Source: Gemmatimonadota bacterium
GTDB lineage: Bacteria; Gemmatimonadota; Gemmatimonadetes; Longimicrobiales; Gaopeijiaceae
Length of the DNA: 64,000 nt
Assembly (NCBI GenBank): GCA_009692205.1
Contig: SHZR01000001.1
Location: forward strand, 1-64,000
Direction of reading: 5' to 3'
Below, in pieces: positions 1 to 8,843 of this stretch; position 1 is the stretch's first letter; each line of letters begins with the position of its first letter. Position numbers and translations under genes: made by a program. The notes under the pieces are model-generated. The model was given only the letters and a program-made list of their open reading frames with translations. It did no database searches and was not told the origin of the DNA.

Positions 1-87
1 GGCGAACGACTTGGTCGAGACTGCCCCCCGCACCCTTGTCCCGGATCCTGGAGCCGTGGCCTAGGGGAACGCCCCTACCGCGGCCTC

Positions 88-585
88 GTGGATCCGGGCG
101 CTAGTGCGCTTGCATCGTCAACTTCGCTGGATCGTAGCGTTCTCCTTTCCTTGGCAGCGGGCAGCTCGCATACATGCGGGATCAGCGGCGGACAGGTCCT
201 CTGCTGGGGAGACAATCGATTCGGCCAGGTCGGAGACGCCTCGACGGAAGGGCGCGCGCAGCCCGTCCAAGTGGTCGGCCTCCCCGCCCCGGCCACTCAG
301 CTCGTCGCCGGCGCCGTGCACACCTGTGCTCTCCTCGACAATGGCTCCGCCTACTGCTGGAGGCAGAACCTCCAAGGGCAGCTAGGCGACGGCACCACCG
401 GGAACCGGACGACGGCTACGCTCGTGACCGGGGGCCGGCGATTCCAATCGCTCTTCGCGGGGGGCGCGCTCACCTGTGGCATCACGGTGGACGAGTCGCA
501 GTACTGCTGGGGCCTCAACCAAAACGGTCAGCTCGGCGACGGAAGTCGCCAGAGCCGCTCCGTCCCCACCGCCGTCGTCAGATAG
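88..585 (+). CDS. RCC1-repeat protein, probably 5'-incomplete
   Basis: Three RCC1-type repeats are visible, each with a histidine/threonine/cysteine turn (SSHTCG, AVHTCA, GALTCG) followed by a tryptophan turn (YCW or LCWGDN) and GQLGDG. RCC1 repeats fold into a beta-propeller blade array; secreted bacterial versions are often surface or adhesion proteins, and the cysteine pairs fit an exported protein. Only about three of the usual seven blades are present. The chosen start is a GTG at 88, but the frame stays open to base 1 and the residues upstream do not look like RCC1, so this is either the tail of a larger gene cut by the window edge or a degraded copy. No signal peptide is seen. Confidence 0.6.
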   Translation: MDPGASALASSTSLDRSVLLSLAAGSSHTCGISGGQVLCWGDNRFGQVGDASTEGRAQPVQVVGLPAPATQLVAGAVHTCALLDNGSAYCWRQNLQGQLGDGTTGNRTTATLVTGGRRFQSLFAGGALTCGITVDESQYCWGLNQNGQLGDGSRQSRSVPTAVVR

Positions 586-610
586 GGACCAGTAGGACGT
601 TTCTGGTCCG
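585..610. terminator. Possible bidirectional hairpin between convergent genes
   Basis: GGACCAG (586-592) and CTGGTCC (603-609) form a 7-bp stem with a 10-nt loop in the 36-bp gap between the RCC1 gene and the end of copD. Placement between two convergent stops suggests a shared terminator. There is no clear U-tract, so support is structural only. Confidence 0.3.
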
Positions 611-621
611 GCGAGCTCCGC

Positions 622-1572
622 CTACGGCTTCACCGAATGCACGAGGATGGCGGTGAGGAGCAGCACGCCGGCAGCCAGAGCCACCTCGAAGGCCGCCCTA
701 CGCCTCACCGCGGCCGCTCCGTCCGAGGTCTCACAAGAGGGCAATCCCACGCGCCAGTTCCACAGGCCAGCCGCGAATACCATGCCCGCCACGGCGATCT
801 TGGCGGAGAGGATCCGCCCGTAACCGGTGGTCCAGAGGCTCGACGGGACATCGAGGTGCGTCCAGGCGAGCACCACGCCCATCGCGATGAGTGTAGACAC
901 GCTCACGAGAGCCCCGGTCGAGAAGCCGCGGAGCTGAGCGGCGAACAGGGCGACGTCCTCTCCATTTCGCTCCATGGGGTGCCCAACCGTCAGGATGATG
1001 CACAGGGAGCCGATCCAACTTCCCGAGGCCAGCGTGTGCAGCGCATCCGCCGCGACGATGAAGGGCCTCCCGGAGTCGACCCCCATGGCGTGACCCGACA
1101 GCGCGAGCGTCGCCACGAGCATCAGGACGAGCGCCAGGGCGACGCCCCAGGCCGCAGAGAAGCGAAAAGAAATCCTCTGCCCCGCTTCCTCGGTCAGAGG
1201 GCCGCGCGCACGCCAGAAGGCCGCCGCCAGGAGCGGGAGAATGGCTCCCTGCGCCATCCAAACGGTGCCCCAGAAGGTCTCGAACATGAGGAACGAGACA
1301 TCCTCGGAGAGAGGCACGAACGGGTCGCGGAACCCCATCACCTGCACCACCATCCTCAGGGCCCACGCTGCGACCAGCACCAGGACCGTGATCGCCCCCA
1401 CGCCGGCAACCCGACGCTCGATCAAGCGCAGCCGAGCCGTGTGGGTGTCGCCCACCATCCGTGCCGCGCGCGGAGCAACGAGCGCGCGCCACGCCACGCA
1501 TCCGACCGCGACCCCGACGCCGGCGAAGAGAACCCACTGCTGGAGGGTCGCGAGGACCCGCTCCAACGTCAC
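622..1572 (-). CDS. copD: CopD-family copper resistance membrane protein
   Basis: A 316-residue polytopic membrane protein with roughly eight hydrophobic segments and the CopD-type pattern: an N-terminal membrane block, a long cytosolic/periplasmic loop with arginines, and histidine-containing helices (SGHAMG, DALHTLASGSWIG). CopD proteins sit in the inner membrane and move copper between periplasm and cytoplasm. The start is GTG at 1572 and shares a GTGA overlap with the stop of the CopC-like gene just upstream, so the two are translationally coupled. The pairing with CopC is the main support; the direction of copper movement cannot be read from sequence. Confidence 0.85.
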   Translation of the reverse strand: MTLERVLATLQQWVLFAGVGVAVGCVAWRALVAPRAARMVGDTHTARLRLIERRVAGVGAITVLVLVAAWALRMVVQVMGFRDPFVPLSEDVSFLMFETFWGTVWMAQGAILPLLAAAFWRARGPLTEEAGQRISFRFSAAWGVALALVLMLVATLALSGHAMGVDSGRPFIVAADALHTLASGSWIGSLCIILTVGHPMERNGEDVALFAAQLRGFSTGALVSVSTLIAMGVVLAWTHLDVPSSLWTTGYGRILSAKIAVAGMVFAAGLWNWRVGLPSCETSDGAAAVRRRAAFEVALAAGVLLLTAILVHSVKP

Positions 1573-1958
1573 CCCGTCACCTCGAAAGTGAAGTCTCCCC
1601 TCATCACGTGCCCGTCATCGGCGATGCATCGCCATTGAACGACATACGCCCCCGGCGGCAGCGGCGGACTGACCTCGACAAAGATCTGCCGTGGGTCATG
1701 GGGGTCGGCAGCGGGCGGGCTGCTCCGCATGAGCGAGCGTCCGGTGGTGACGACGCGGACGGAGGCCCCCCGCATGAGGGGGGCACCCGTGAAGAAGAGG
1801 CGAATCTCAGAAACCGCAGACACGGTCGAGGTGTCGGCAGGAACCGACTTCTCGAGGGTGATATGCGGCAAGTCCGCGCGTGCGGCGTGGCCAGGTACGG
1901 CGAGGGCAGACAGCGTAGCCAACAACGCCACGATCCCCTTGTCACCTCCGAATCTCAT
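1569..1958 (-). CDS. copC: CopC-domain periplasmic copper-binding protein
   Basis: 129 residues with a Sec signal peptide ending near ARA (about residue 28), then a CopC beta-sandwich. Putative Cu(II) ligands are visible: a histidine three residues into the mature protein (DLPHITL) and the C-terminal D-G-H of ADDGHVMRG, which matches the family's DxH. CopC carries copper in the periplasm and delivers it to CopD, encoded immediately downstream with a GTGA overlap. A GGGAG Shine-Dalgarno lies 7 nt before the ATG at 1958. The 163-bp gap to the divergent gene at 2122 must hold its promoter; no clear operator was found. Confidence 0.85.
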   Translation of the reverse strand: MRFGGDKGIVALLATLSALAVPGHAARADLPHITLEKSVPADTSTVSAVSEIRLFFTGAPLMRGASVRVVTTGRSLMRSSPPAADPHDPRQIFVEVSPPLPPGAYVVQWRCIADDGHVMRGDFTFEVTG

Positions 1959-2121
1959 CCATCTACTCCCGTCATCGTGTGATGCTCGAAGAATACACCT
2001 TCGCGGGCGCCGCGTGCCTGTGTTTCACCAGTGTCGGGCCCGGTTGCCTTAGGGAAGCCCCGTGGCGATTCTGGGGTAGAGGTGTTGCAGAATCCACTCC
2101 GCTCCCAGACAGCGGGTCAAA

Positions 2122-3210
2122 ATGACACTCAAGATTGGCTTCGCGCCGCTCCTCGCGGGACTCGTGCTCGCCTTGGTCTTCCCCGATCCAGGCACGGCAC
2201 AGGGCACCGCCGACTCGGCCCACGGGGCTTCGGTCCTCGAGCGCGAATACCCGGACTTGTACGACCTCCTCCTCCGCGTCGAACGCGCCCACGGCGTCCT
2301 CTTCGGGCAACTCGCCGCCGAAGGGGATGCGGTACGGGCCACGGGCGGCGACGTCCCGACGTTCGGCTTCGAGCTCGACATGGTCGAGCGGCTCACGGCC
2401 CTGGTCGGGGCCGAGGGCGCAGCGGACGACGTCGCGGCCGAAGCGGAGCGCGGGTACGCAGTCCTCGGAGAGCGCGCCGCGGGGGTCATCGCGCATGCCA
2501 ACGCCTTCTACCGTGACATGTTGGGTGTCTTGGCCGATCCGAGCATAGGCGTAAGAGATCGGAGCGCCGCGCTGGACGGGGCGGTGCAGCGGTACCTGAG
2601 CCGCCCCGACCTTGCGCTCCCGAGCGCGCCGAAGGACATGGGGGTCCTCTACGATCATCCCTATACGCTGGCCTTCAGGACCGGGTATGCCGACCTCGAT
2701 GGCCTCACCTGGGCCGGCCATTGGTTGAAGCTCGCTGCCACCGAACCCCTCACGGACTTCCCCGGACGGGAGCAGCGAGCGGCAGGAGTCGATACCGTCA
2801 CGACGCGCTACTTCGCGAAGCTCAGCTACGGAGAACCTCCCCTGTTCTTCCCCAGTGAGCTCCCCTTGGCTCCTTCCATCTCCCCGGGGATCATCTTCAT
2901 CAGCCCGGAGGCAGCGATGATCTGGGATAACGCGAGCATCATGCAGGAGGTGCTCGCGGATGTCCTGGCCTCGCCGGCCGTGAAGGACGTGCGCGCGGCC
3001 CTCGACGAGGCGGTCGACCACTTCATGGACCCGACCTACCGCATGACGGTCCAAGGTGAATGGGAGATCATGGCACTGCGCCACGGGATCTTCTTTCAAG
3101 GCGGCTATCCGCTCGGCGTGCTGCTGGAGAGTGAGCTGAACGTCGGTGGACACTTCGCGCACCTCCAGGGTGGAGGCGCCATCACCATCCCCGGAATGCC
3201 GGGACAGTGA
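2122..3210 (+). CDS. Uncharacterised exported protein
   Basis: A 362-residue protein with a clear N-terminal signal peptide (hydrophobic core around residues 8-22, cleavage near GTAQG). The mature part is largely alpha-helical in composition, rich in Ala, Glu and Leu, with no cysteine motif, membrane segment or enzyme signature that I recognise. Its stop overlaps the GTG start of the beta-propeller gene downstream (GTGA), so the two are probably made together. It is divergent from copC, but nothing in the sequence ties it to copper. Function unknown. Confidence 0.7.
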   Translation: MTLKIGFAPLLAGLVLALVFPDPGTAQGTADSAHGASVLEREYPDLYDLLLRVERAHGVLFGQLAAEGDAVRATGGDVPTFGFELDMVERLTALVGAEGAADDVAAEAERGYAVLGERAAGVIAHANAFYRDMLGVLADPSIGVRDRSAALDGAVQRYLSRPDLALPSAPKDMGVLYDHPYTLAFRTGYADLDGLTWAGHWLKLAATEPLTDFPGREQRAAGVDTVTTRYFAKLSYGEPPLFFPSELPLAPSISPGIIFISPEAAMIWDNASIMQEVLADVLASPAVKDVRAALDEAVDHFMDPTYRMTVQGEWEIMALRHGIFFQGGYPLGVLLESELNVGGHFAHLQGGGAITIPGMPGQ

Positions 3211-4274
3211 GAGGGTCGGGAGGCCGGGCGGCAACGCTCGCTACGGCCGCGGTCGCCGTATTCTACGGGTGCGGGGCGGAAGGTGGCCCCTCGGAGCCAC
3301 CGCCGACCCTGCAGGCCCTCGCGCTCGACACTCTGTTCGTGGTCGGCGCCGCGGAGGGCGACGCGTGGGAGGTATTCGGCGGGATCTGGGACGTCGAGGC
3401 GGCGCCGGATGGCCACTTCGCGGTCCTCGACCTGGAGGCGCCGGCCGTCCACGTCTTCGATGAGGACGGCGCGCACGTCGGCTCCGTCACCGAAACCGGG
3501 CTCGATGCCGGAGCGCTGGATCGTCCGTCGGGCATCACGTGGAGCGCCGCGGGGGAGCTACTGGTCTGGGATCCTGGCAGCTCGTGGATCTCGCGCTTCT
3601 CGGTGGGTGATGCGGGCGTCGAGTTCGCGGATCGCTTTCGGGCGTTCGCCTTCGGCGAGACCGGCTTCTGCTCGGCCGCGGGGCGGACCTACATGAGCTA
3701 CTTCCAGGAGGGCCAGGTCGTGCATGAGACCGGCCCCGACGGGCCCGTCCGCTCCTTCGCCCCCGCCCCACCCGTCGTGGGAGTGGAGACGCTCGGCGTG
3801 GAGCTCCAAGAGATCGCCATCGAGGAGCTCACGCCGTCCGGCCTCCTGTGCACCTCTCGTGGAGTTCTCGACGTGAGCTTCGTCCAGTCGAGCATCCGCC
3901 TCCACGACTGGGGCGGCACGCTGCTTTGGGGCCGGGAGCTCGCCGACTTCCACCCGATCGTCGTCTACACGCCCGATGGGATGGGGCTCGGACGCCGCTT
4001 CGACGCCAACGAGGGATCCCACCTGCTCCGCTCGATCGTTCCCTGGGGGGAATCGATGGCGCTCGTCCAGCACGATCTCCGCACCCAGGAAGTGCCGGAA
4101 GAGGGCGAGGTCGAGGTACTCGAGTCGCGCCTGATCAGGCTCGAGGACGGCGTCGAGGTGGACCGCACGCGAGACCTTCCGCTCATTCTGGCCGCGCACG
4201 GCAACCGACTCTATGAGGTGCGAAAGAGCCCGTTCCCGCAGGTCATCGTGATGGAGATTTTCGCTCAACCGTAG
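3207..4274 (+). CDS. Secreted 6-bladed beta-propeller (NHL-like) protein
   Basis: 355 residues starting at a GTG that overlaps the previous stop. A hydrophobic N-terminus ends at a cysteine (FYGCG), a loose lipobox, so this may be a lipoprotein. The body carries repeated blade signatures: D-V-E-A-A-P-D-G-H-F-A-V-L-D, then V-F-D-E-D-G, then P-S-G-I-T-W-S-A-A-G-E, typical of the 6-bladed beta-propeller/NHL group found in many secreted proteins. Such propellers usually bind partners or ligands. It is cotranscribed with the uncharacterised exported protein at 2122. No catalytic residues can be assigned. Confidence 0.65.
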   Translation: MRGSGGRAATLATAAVAVFYGCGAEGGPSEPPPTLQALALDTLFVVGAAEGDAWEVFGGIWDVEAAPDGHFAVLDLEAPAVHVFDEDGAHVGSVTETGLDAGALDRPSGITWSAAGELLVWDPGSSWISRFSVGDAGVEFADRFRAFAFGETGFCSAAGRTYMSYFQEGQVVHETGPDGPVRSFAPAPPVVGVETLGVELQEIAIEELTPSGLLCTSRGVLDVSFVQSSIRLHDWGGTLLWGRELADFHPIVVYTPDGMGLGRRFDANEGSHLLRSIVPWGESMALVQHDLRTQEVPEEGEVEVLESRLIRLEDGVEVDRTRDLPLILAAHGNRLYEVRKSPFPQVIVMEIFAQP

Positions 4275-4290
4275 CACAGCGCGCGCTTCC

Positions 4291-4533
4291 TCACCCCCCC
4301 GCGATGCGGGGGACGAAGTGGATCTCGCTGTTCTCCCCGAGCTTCAGATAGTCCGGCTCCTGGTAGACCTCGCCGTCCACCGCGATCGCCATGATCTCGA
4401 TCGGGTCGGCGAGGTCCGGGAAGCGCTCGGTCACCGCCTGCATGAGCTCGCGCACACGCGGGACGTCCACCGTCAGCGACTCGATGCCGCCGGTGAAGTC
4501 GGTGAGCGCGGCCGAGAAGTAGATCGTCGCCAC
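4291..4533 (-). CDS. MoaD/ThiS-like sulfur carrier protein
   Basis: An 80-residue ubiquitin-like protein ending in Gly-Gly (RIAGG), the residue pair that is adenylated and thiocarboxylated in MoaD and ThiS. The preceding pattern (P-D-Y-L-K-L-G-E-N-S-E-I-H-F-V-P) matches MoaD better than ThiS. MoaD donates sulfur for the dithiolene of molybdopterin. The gene begins with GTG and lies 4 bp downstream of the Mo-binding subunit of a xanthine dehydrogenase-type enzyme, so it may serve that enzyme's cofactor. No MoaE or MoeB is in the window. Whether it replaces or adds to a general MoaD elsewhere is unknown. Confidence 0.8.
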   Translation of the reverse strand: MATIYFSAALTDFTGGIESLTVDVPRVRELMQAVTERFPDLADPIEIMAIAVDGEVYQEPDYLKLGENSEIHFVPRIAGG

Positions 4534-4537
4534 CGAT

Positions 4538-6796
4538 CTACGCTCCGCTCAGCGCCTTCAGCACGCGCGGAGGCGACAACGGCAGATCGGTGAAGCGGAC
4601 TCCCGTGGCTCCCGCCATCGCGTTGGCCACCGCGGCGAGCGGCGGCACGATCGGGACCTCGCCCACGCCGCGCACCCCATAGGGATGCAACGGGTTCGCC
4701 ACCTCGATGAGCACGGTGTCGATCATGGGCAGGTCCGATGCGACCGGCATCCGGTAGTCGAGGAAGCCGGCGTTCTCGAGGTGGCCGGCCTCGTCGTAGA
4801 TGTACTCCTCGTTGAGGGCCCAGCCGATCCCCTGCACCGCGCCGCCCTGCATCTGACCCTCCACGTAGCTCGGATGCACCGCCTTGCCGACGTCCTGGAT
4901 CGCCGTGTAGCGAACCACGCGGCTCACGCCTGTCTCCTTGTCGACCTCGATGTCGCAGATGTTGGTAGCGAATCCGGGCCCGGCCATCGGCGCGCTGACC
5001 GCGCCCCGACCCACGATGGGTCCACCCGTCGCGGTCATCTTCGCGGCAAGCGCGCTCACCGTGAGTGGCTCCTTGTCGCTCGCGCCGTTGAGCGGGATCG
5101 CCCGCCCACGCTCCCAGGCCACGCAGCTCGGATCCACATCCCAGATCTTCGCCGCGCGAGCGCAGAGTTGGTCGCGCGCGTCCTGCGCTGCCTTGATGAC
5201 CGCCATGCCTGTCGCATAGCAGACGCGGCTTCCGCCGGTCAGGTCGTTGTAGCCGATGCTGTCGGTGTCGGCCACGGTCGGCCGTACGCGCTCGACCGGG
5301 ATCCCCAACTCCTCGGACACCATCATGGCTTGCGCGACGCGCGTGCCTCCAATGTCCGGGTTCCCGGTGACGACGGTCGCGCTGCCGTCCGCGCTCAGCG
5401 ACACCGTCGCGGTCGAGTTGAGCCCCGCGTTGAACCAGAAGCCGCACGCGACGCCCCGGCCCTGGTTCGGGCCCAGCGGCGCCTTCCAATGCGGATGAGC
5501 CTTGGTGGCCTCGAGCACCTGCTTGAGACCGATGGGACCGTACTTGGGCCCGTACGGGGCTGAGTCACCCTCCTGGGCCGCGTTCTTCAGGCGCAGGTCG
5601 ATCGGATCCATGCCCAGCTTCTGCGCGATCTCGTCGATGACCGACTCGGTCGCGAACATCGCCGCCGGAGAGCCCGGCGCCCGATACGCCGCCACCTTCG
5701 GGCGGTTCACGACGATGTCGTAGGCCTCGATCATGAAGTTCGGGATGGTGTAGGGTGCGATCACGCACATCGCCCCCGCCCCGGCCGGCGAGCCCGGGTA
5801 CGCGCCCGCCTCGTAGTAGAGCGATGCGCTCGCCGCGACTAGGGTGCCGTCCTTCTTCGCCCCAATCTTCATGCGCACCTTCGTGCCCGAAGTCGGACCG
5901 CTGGCACGGAAGACGTCGTCTCGCGACATCACCATCTTCACGGGCCGGTGGGCCTTGCGGGAGAGCACGATGGCGAGGGGCTCGAGGTACACGGGGATCT
6001 TGCCGCCGAAGCCCCCGCCGATCTCGCTGGGCACGACTTTCACTTTCGCGGCATCGATGCCGAGGATGCCGGCCGAGGCGTCGCGCACGATGAAGTGCCC
6101 CTGCGTCGTCGTCCAGACGAGGACCTGCCCATCCTCACCGTAGCGTGCGACGCATGCGTGCGGCTCGATGTACCCTTGGTGGACCATGGGCGTGGTGAAC
6201 GTCCGCTCGACGATCAGGTCGGCCGCCGCGAAGCCAGCCTCGAGGTCGCCGCGCTTGAGCTCCATGCGCAGCGCCACGTTGGTGTGCTTCGGGGCGTCGG
6301 CCAGCGGCTTTCCCTTCGTGACCAGGTCGTCGTGCAGGATCGTGGCGCCGGGCGCGAGGGCCTGGTCGACCGTCATCACCGGCTTCAGCACCTCATAGAC
6401 GACGACAATCTTCTCGGCGGCCTCACGTGCGATCTCGGGGGACGTCGCCGCGACCGCCGCCACCGCGTGACCCTCGTAGAGCGCCTTGTCGTGAGCCAGG
6501 GCGTTGTCGCCCATGGGCCCGAGCTCCATCGCGGCCTCGCCCAACGAGAGCTTCGCGTTCGTCTTCGGGATGTCCTTCCCGGTGATCACCGCCTTCACGC
6601 CCGGCGTGGCCTCTGCCGCCGACGTGTCGATCGAAACGATGCGGGCGTGCGCGTGCGGGCTCCGCAGCACGTGGCCGTGGAGCATGCCCGGGAGAGTGAA
6701 GTCCGCACCGTAGTTGGCACGCCCGGTGACCTTGTCCAGACCGTCGTGGCGGATCGGCCGCGTGCCGATGTACTCGAAGGTTCGCTCCGCGCTCAT
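4538..6796 (-). CDS. Xanthine dehydrogenase family, molybdopterin-binding subunit
   Basis: 752 residues, full length for the Mo subunit of the xanthine oxidase family. Recognisable parts are the N-terminal a/b hammerhead domain (about 15-130), the pterin-contact motif IGGGFGGK at 259-266, and GVGE at 710-713, whose Glu713 corresponds to the catalytic base. These enzymes hydroxylate purines, aldehydes or aromatic heterocycles with water as oxygen donor. The start ATG overlaps the stop of the 2Fe-2S subunit (ATGA), giving the order FAD, 2Fe-2S, Mo, MoaD-like. Substrate cannot be inferred; a CO dehydrogenase is unlikely because the AYxCSFR loop is not seen. Confidence 0.92.
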   Translation of the reverse strand: MSAERTFEYIGTRPIRHDGLDKVTGRANYGADFTLPGMLHGHVLRSPHAHARIVSIDTSAAEATPGVKAVITGKDIPKTNAKLSLGEAAMELGPMGDNALAHDKALYEGHAVAAVAATSPEIAREAAEKIVVVYEVLKPVMTVDQALAPGATILHDDLVTKGKPLADAPKHTNVALRMELKRGDLEAGFAAADLIVERTFTTPMVHQGYIEPHACVARYGEDGQVLVWTTTQGHFIVRDASAGILGIDAAKVKVVPSEIGGGFGGKIPVYLEPLAIVLSRKAHRPVKMVMSRDDVFRASGPTSGTKVRMKIGAKKDGTLVAASASLYYEAGAYPGSPAGAGAMCVIAPYTIPNFMIEAYDIVVNRPKVAAYRAPGSPAAMFATESVIDEIAQKLGMDPIDLRLKNAAQEGDSAPYGPKYGPIGLKQVLEATKAHPHWKAPLGPNQGRGVACGFWFNAGLNSTATVSLSADGSATVVTGNPDIGGTRVAQAMMVSEELGIPVERVRPTVADTDSIGYNDLTGGSRVCYATGMAVIKAAQDARDQLCARAAKIWDVDPSCVAWERGRAIPLNGASDKEPLTVSALAAKMTATGGPIVGRGAVSAPMAGPGFATNICDIEVDKETGVSRVVRYTAIQDVGKAVHPSYVEGQMQGGAVQGIGWALNEEYIYDEAGHLENAGFLDYRMPVASDLPMIDTVLIEVANPLHPYGVRGVGEVPIVPPLAAVANAMAGATGVRFTDLPLSPPRVLKALSGA

Positions 6797-7287
6797 GCCC
6801 TCACCTCGCTGGTCTCGTTTCGCATGACTTCGGCCGCGTCCATCACGGCCCGCACGATCTTATCGTAGCCCGTGCAACGACACAGGTTACCCGCCAACCA
6901 AAAGCGAACCTCCTGCTCCGTCGGATTCGTGTTCCGATCGAGCAGCGACTTGGCCGCCACGACAAGGCCCGGTGTGCATATCCCGCATTGCAGGGCCGCC
7001 TGCTCGAGAAACGCCTGCTGCACGGGATGAAGTGCGTCGCCAACCGCGACGCCCTCCACGGTGAGCACCTCCCGATCGATCGCTTCGGCGGCGAGCACCA
7101 AGCAGGACGGGACGAGTCGGCCCTCCAGCAGCACCGAGCAGGAGCCACAGTCGCCCGTGCCACACCCTTCCTTCGTGCCCGTGAGCCCGAGTCGGTTGCG
7201 GAGCGCATCGAGGAGGGTCTCGGCGGGCTCGCAGAGGAACTCGGTGGGCTCGCCGTTGACGGTCGTGCGTACGTGTATCGTCGACAC
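6793..7287 (-). CDS. Xanthine dehydrogenase family, (2Fe-2S) small subunit
   Basis: 164 residues with both iron-sulfur domains of the family. The plant-ferredoxin type cluster uses Cys42, 47, 50 and 62 (GCGTGDCGSC...C), and the helical domain uses Cys101, 104, 136 and 138 (QCGIC and LCRC). It passes electrons from the Mo centre to the FAD subunit. The GTG start at 7287 has an AGGA Shine-Dalgarno 8 nt upstream; the stop overlaps the Mo-subunit start. It is cytoplasmic, since there is no Tat signal, unlike some periplasmic aldehyde oxidoreductases. Confidence 0.93.
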   Translation of the reverse strand: MSTIHVRTTVNGEPTEFLCEPAETLLDALRNRLGLTGTKEGCGTGDCGSCSVLLEGRLVPSCLVLAAEAIDREVLTVEGVAVGDALHPVQQAFLEQAALQCGICTPGLVVAAKSLLDRNTNPTEQEVRFWLAGNLCRCTGYDKIVRAVMDAAEVMRNETSEVRA

Positions 7288-7311
7288 TGATCTCTTCCTG
7301 GTGGTGGCGTT

Positions 7312-8181
7312 CTAGTGGCTGGCGCGGGCGCGCGCGGCGGCGATCGACGCCGCGCGACGGGTGAGCACGCCCACGACCGTTCTCCGGTAGGCGGCCGTGC
7401 CGCGTTTGTCGCCGATCGACCTGGCGGCGGCGCTGGCGGCCTCGCCCGCGCGCACCAGAGCCGCGTCGTCCAGCTTGGTCCCGATGAGCGCCTCCGCGGC
7501 CGCGGGCACGAGCAGCGCCGTCGGCGCGACGGCGGCGATGGCGACGCGAGCCGCCGTGCACGTCCCGCCCTTGTCCAACGTCACGCTCACCGCAGCGCCG
7601 GCGGCCGCGATGTCCATCTCGGATCGCGGTATGAGCCGCAGGTAGGCGTCCCCGGTCCCAGCTGCCGGACGAGGAACCCACAGGGCCACGAGCACCTCGC
7701 CCGGTGCAAGCACCGTCTTGTGGGGCCCGGTCGTGAAGCCGTCTACATCGACGGTGCGCTCACCCTGGGGCCCCGCGATCACGGCGCGCGCCCGATTCAC
7801 GATGAGCGGGCACGTCGTGTCGGCCGCAGGTGACCCGTTGCAGAGATTCCCCCCCACGCTCCCCCGACCCTGGATCTGCGTCGAGCCCAACAGGCCCACC
7901 GCCTCGACGAGCCCCGGCCAGAGACGACGGGCTTCCCCATGCTCGCAGACCTCGGCGGCCGACGTCGCCGCGCCGAGCCGCATGCCCACTTCGTCCAGGG
8001 TGATTCCTACCAGGCCGGGAATTCGCTTCAAGTCGACGAACGCGGAAGGGCGGCGCAGGCCCACTCGGTATTGGACGAGCAGGTCGGTTCCGCCCGCCAG
8101 CGGCGTCGCCTGCGGATCGGCCTGCATCAGTCGAACCGCGTCGGCGACCGTGGTCGGCGCTTCGTAGCGTTGGGTCAGCAT
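7312..8181 (-). CDS. Xanthine dehydrogenase family, FAD-binding subunit
   Basis: 289 residues from the ATG at 8181, chosen because family members begin close to the FEYxxP-type segment (here RYEAPTTV); the frame is open ten codons further upstream. FAD contacts are AGGTDLL at 29-35 and SVGGNLCNGSPAADT at 108-122, followed by the C-terminal CO dehydrogenase flavoprotein domain. It delivers electrons to the external acceptor, usually NAD+ or a quinone-linked carrier. First gene of the four-gene Mo hydroxylase operon, 24 bp before the 2Fe-2S gene. Confidence 0.92.
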   Translation of the reverse strand: MLTQRYEAPTTVADAVRLMQADPQATPLAGGTDLLVQYRVGLRRPSAFVDLKRIPGLVGITLDEVGMRLGAATSAAEVCEHGEARRLWPGLVEAVGLLGSTQIQGRGSVGGNLCNGSPAADTTCPLIVNRARAVIAGPQGERTVDVDGFTTGPHKTVLAPGEVLVALWVPRPAAGTGDAYLRLIPRSEMDIAAAGAAVSVTLDKGGTCTAARVAIAAVAPTALLVPAAAEALIGTKLDDAALVRAGEAASAAARSIGDKRGTAAYRRTVVGVLTRRAASIAAARARASH

Positions 8182-8243
8182 GGCGTCGTTTCCATTCTCG
8201 GGAGATGGCAACCCCCGCGGGGGTCGCGCTGACGCCCCGCGAT

Positions 8244-8843
8244 TCAGGGCGTGAGCGTTGCGGAAAACTCGATGCGAATCTGCGGTCGCACGCGCATCAT
8301 CCCGAGCATGACCACCGGCGGCTCCACGCCGTAGGTCGTCATATCGAGCGGCAGCCCGCCTTCGATCCGGACACTCGACCCCGACGGTGTCAGGGTGATG
8401 GGCAGGCTGACCTCTCGGGTGGCATCGAGAATGGTGAGCGTACCCGTCGCGACGACGCCCTGGCCACTCGCCTGGTAGCTCTGGAGTCGGAAAGTGATCT
8501 CCGGGAACTGCGTCGCCCTCATCGCCTCCAGGAGATGCTGCCTCATCTCGTCCTCAGGACAGACGAAGTCGTTCAGCCGAACCGTGAGCGTGGCCGCCTG
8601 GACTCCGTCGGCGAGACCCCGCACCGGGGTAGCCGAGCCCGGGGTGATCTGGGCGGTGCCGGGCACCGTACACGTCCAGCCTCGGATGGTCGAGTTGCCC
8701 GACACCGTGAATGCTACGCTCGACTGCTGTGCGGCCACTGCGTGCGGCTGCGCGAGAGACAGGCCGACCATGCCGGCCGTCAGCATCCGCCCAAGACCCG
8801 CCCCAGAAGCCATCTGCATCACTCGCATGCGTACCGTCCTCAT
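8244..8843 (-). CDS. YceI-like periplasmic protein
   Basis: 199 residues with a signal peptide (hydrophobic core about 18-32, ending AVAAQ). The mature part has the YceI lipocalin-like signature: S-V-A-F-T-V-S-G-N-S near the start, a central segment on spread and rank of strand pairs (EITFRLQSY), then GTLTILDATREVSLPI. YceI proteins bind polyisoprenoid-like lipids; some act in stress or quinone-linked electron transfer. It is coupled by an ATGA overlap to the Tat-exported hydroxyacid oxidase upstream, so both probably work in the same compartment. No direct link between them is established. Confidence 0.75.
   Translation of the reverse strand: MRTVRMRVMQMASGAGLGRMLTAGMVGLSLAQPHAVAAQQSSVAFTVSGNSTIRGWTCTVPGTAQITPGSATPVRGLADGVQAATLTVRLNDFVCPEDEMRQHLLEAMRATQFPEITFRLQSYQASGQGVVATGTLTILDATREVSLPITLTPSGSSVRIEGGLPLDMTTYGVEPPVVMLGMMRVRPQIRIEFSATLTP

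Noticed and set aside
622-1638. Long plus-strand open frame opposite copD
   Set aside because: Arginine/histidine-rich, no domain, antisense to a clear membrane protein; a by-product of high GC.
4296-4312. Hairpin CCCCCGC-GAT-GCGGGGG near the stop of the MoaD-like gene
   Set aside because: It falls in the codons for the conserved Gly-Gly end and has no U-tract, so coding constraint explains it better than a terminator.
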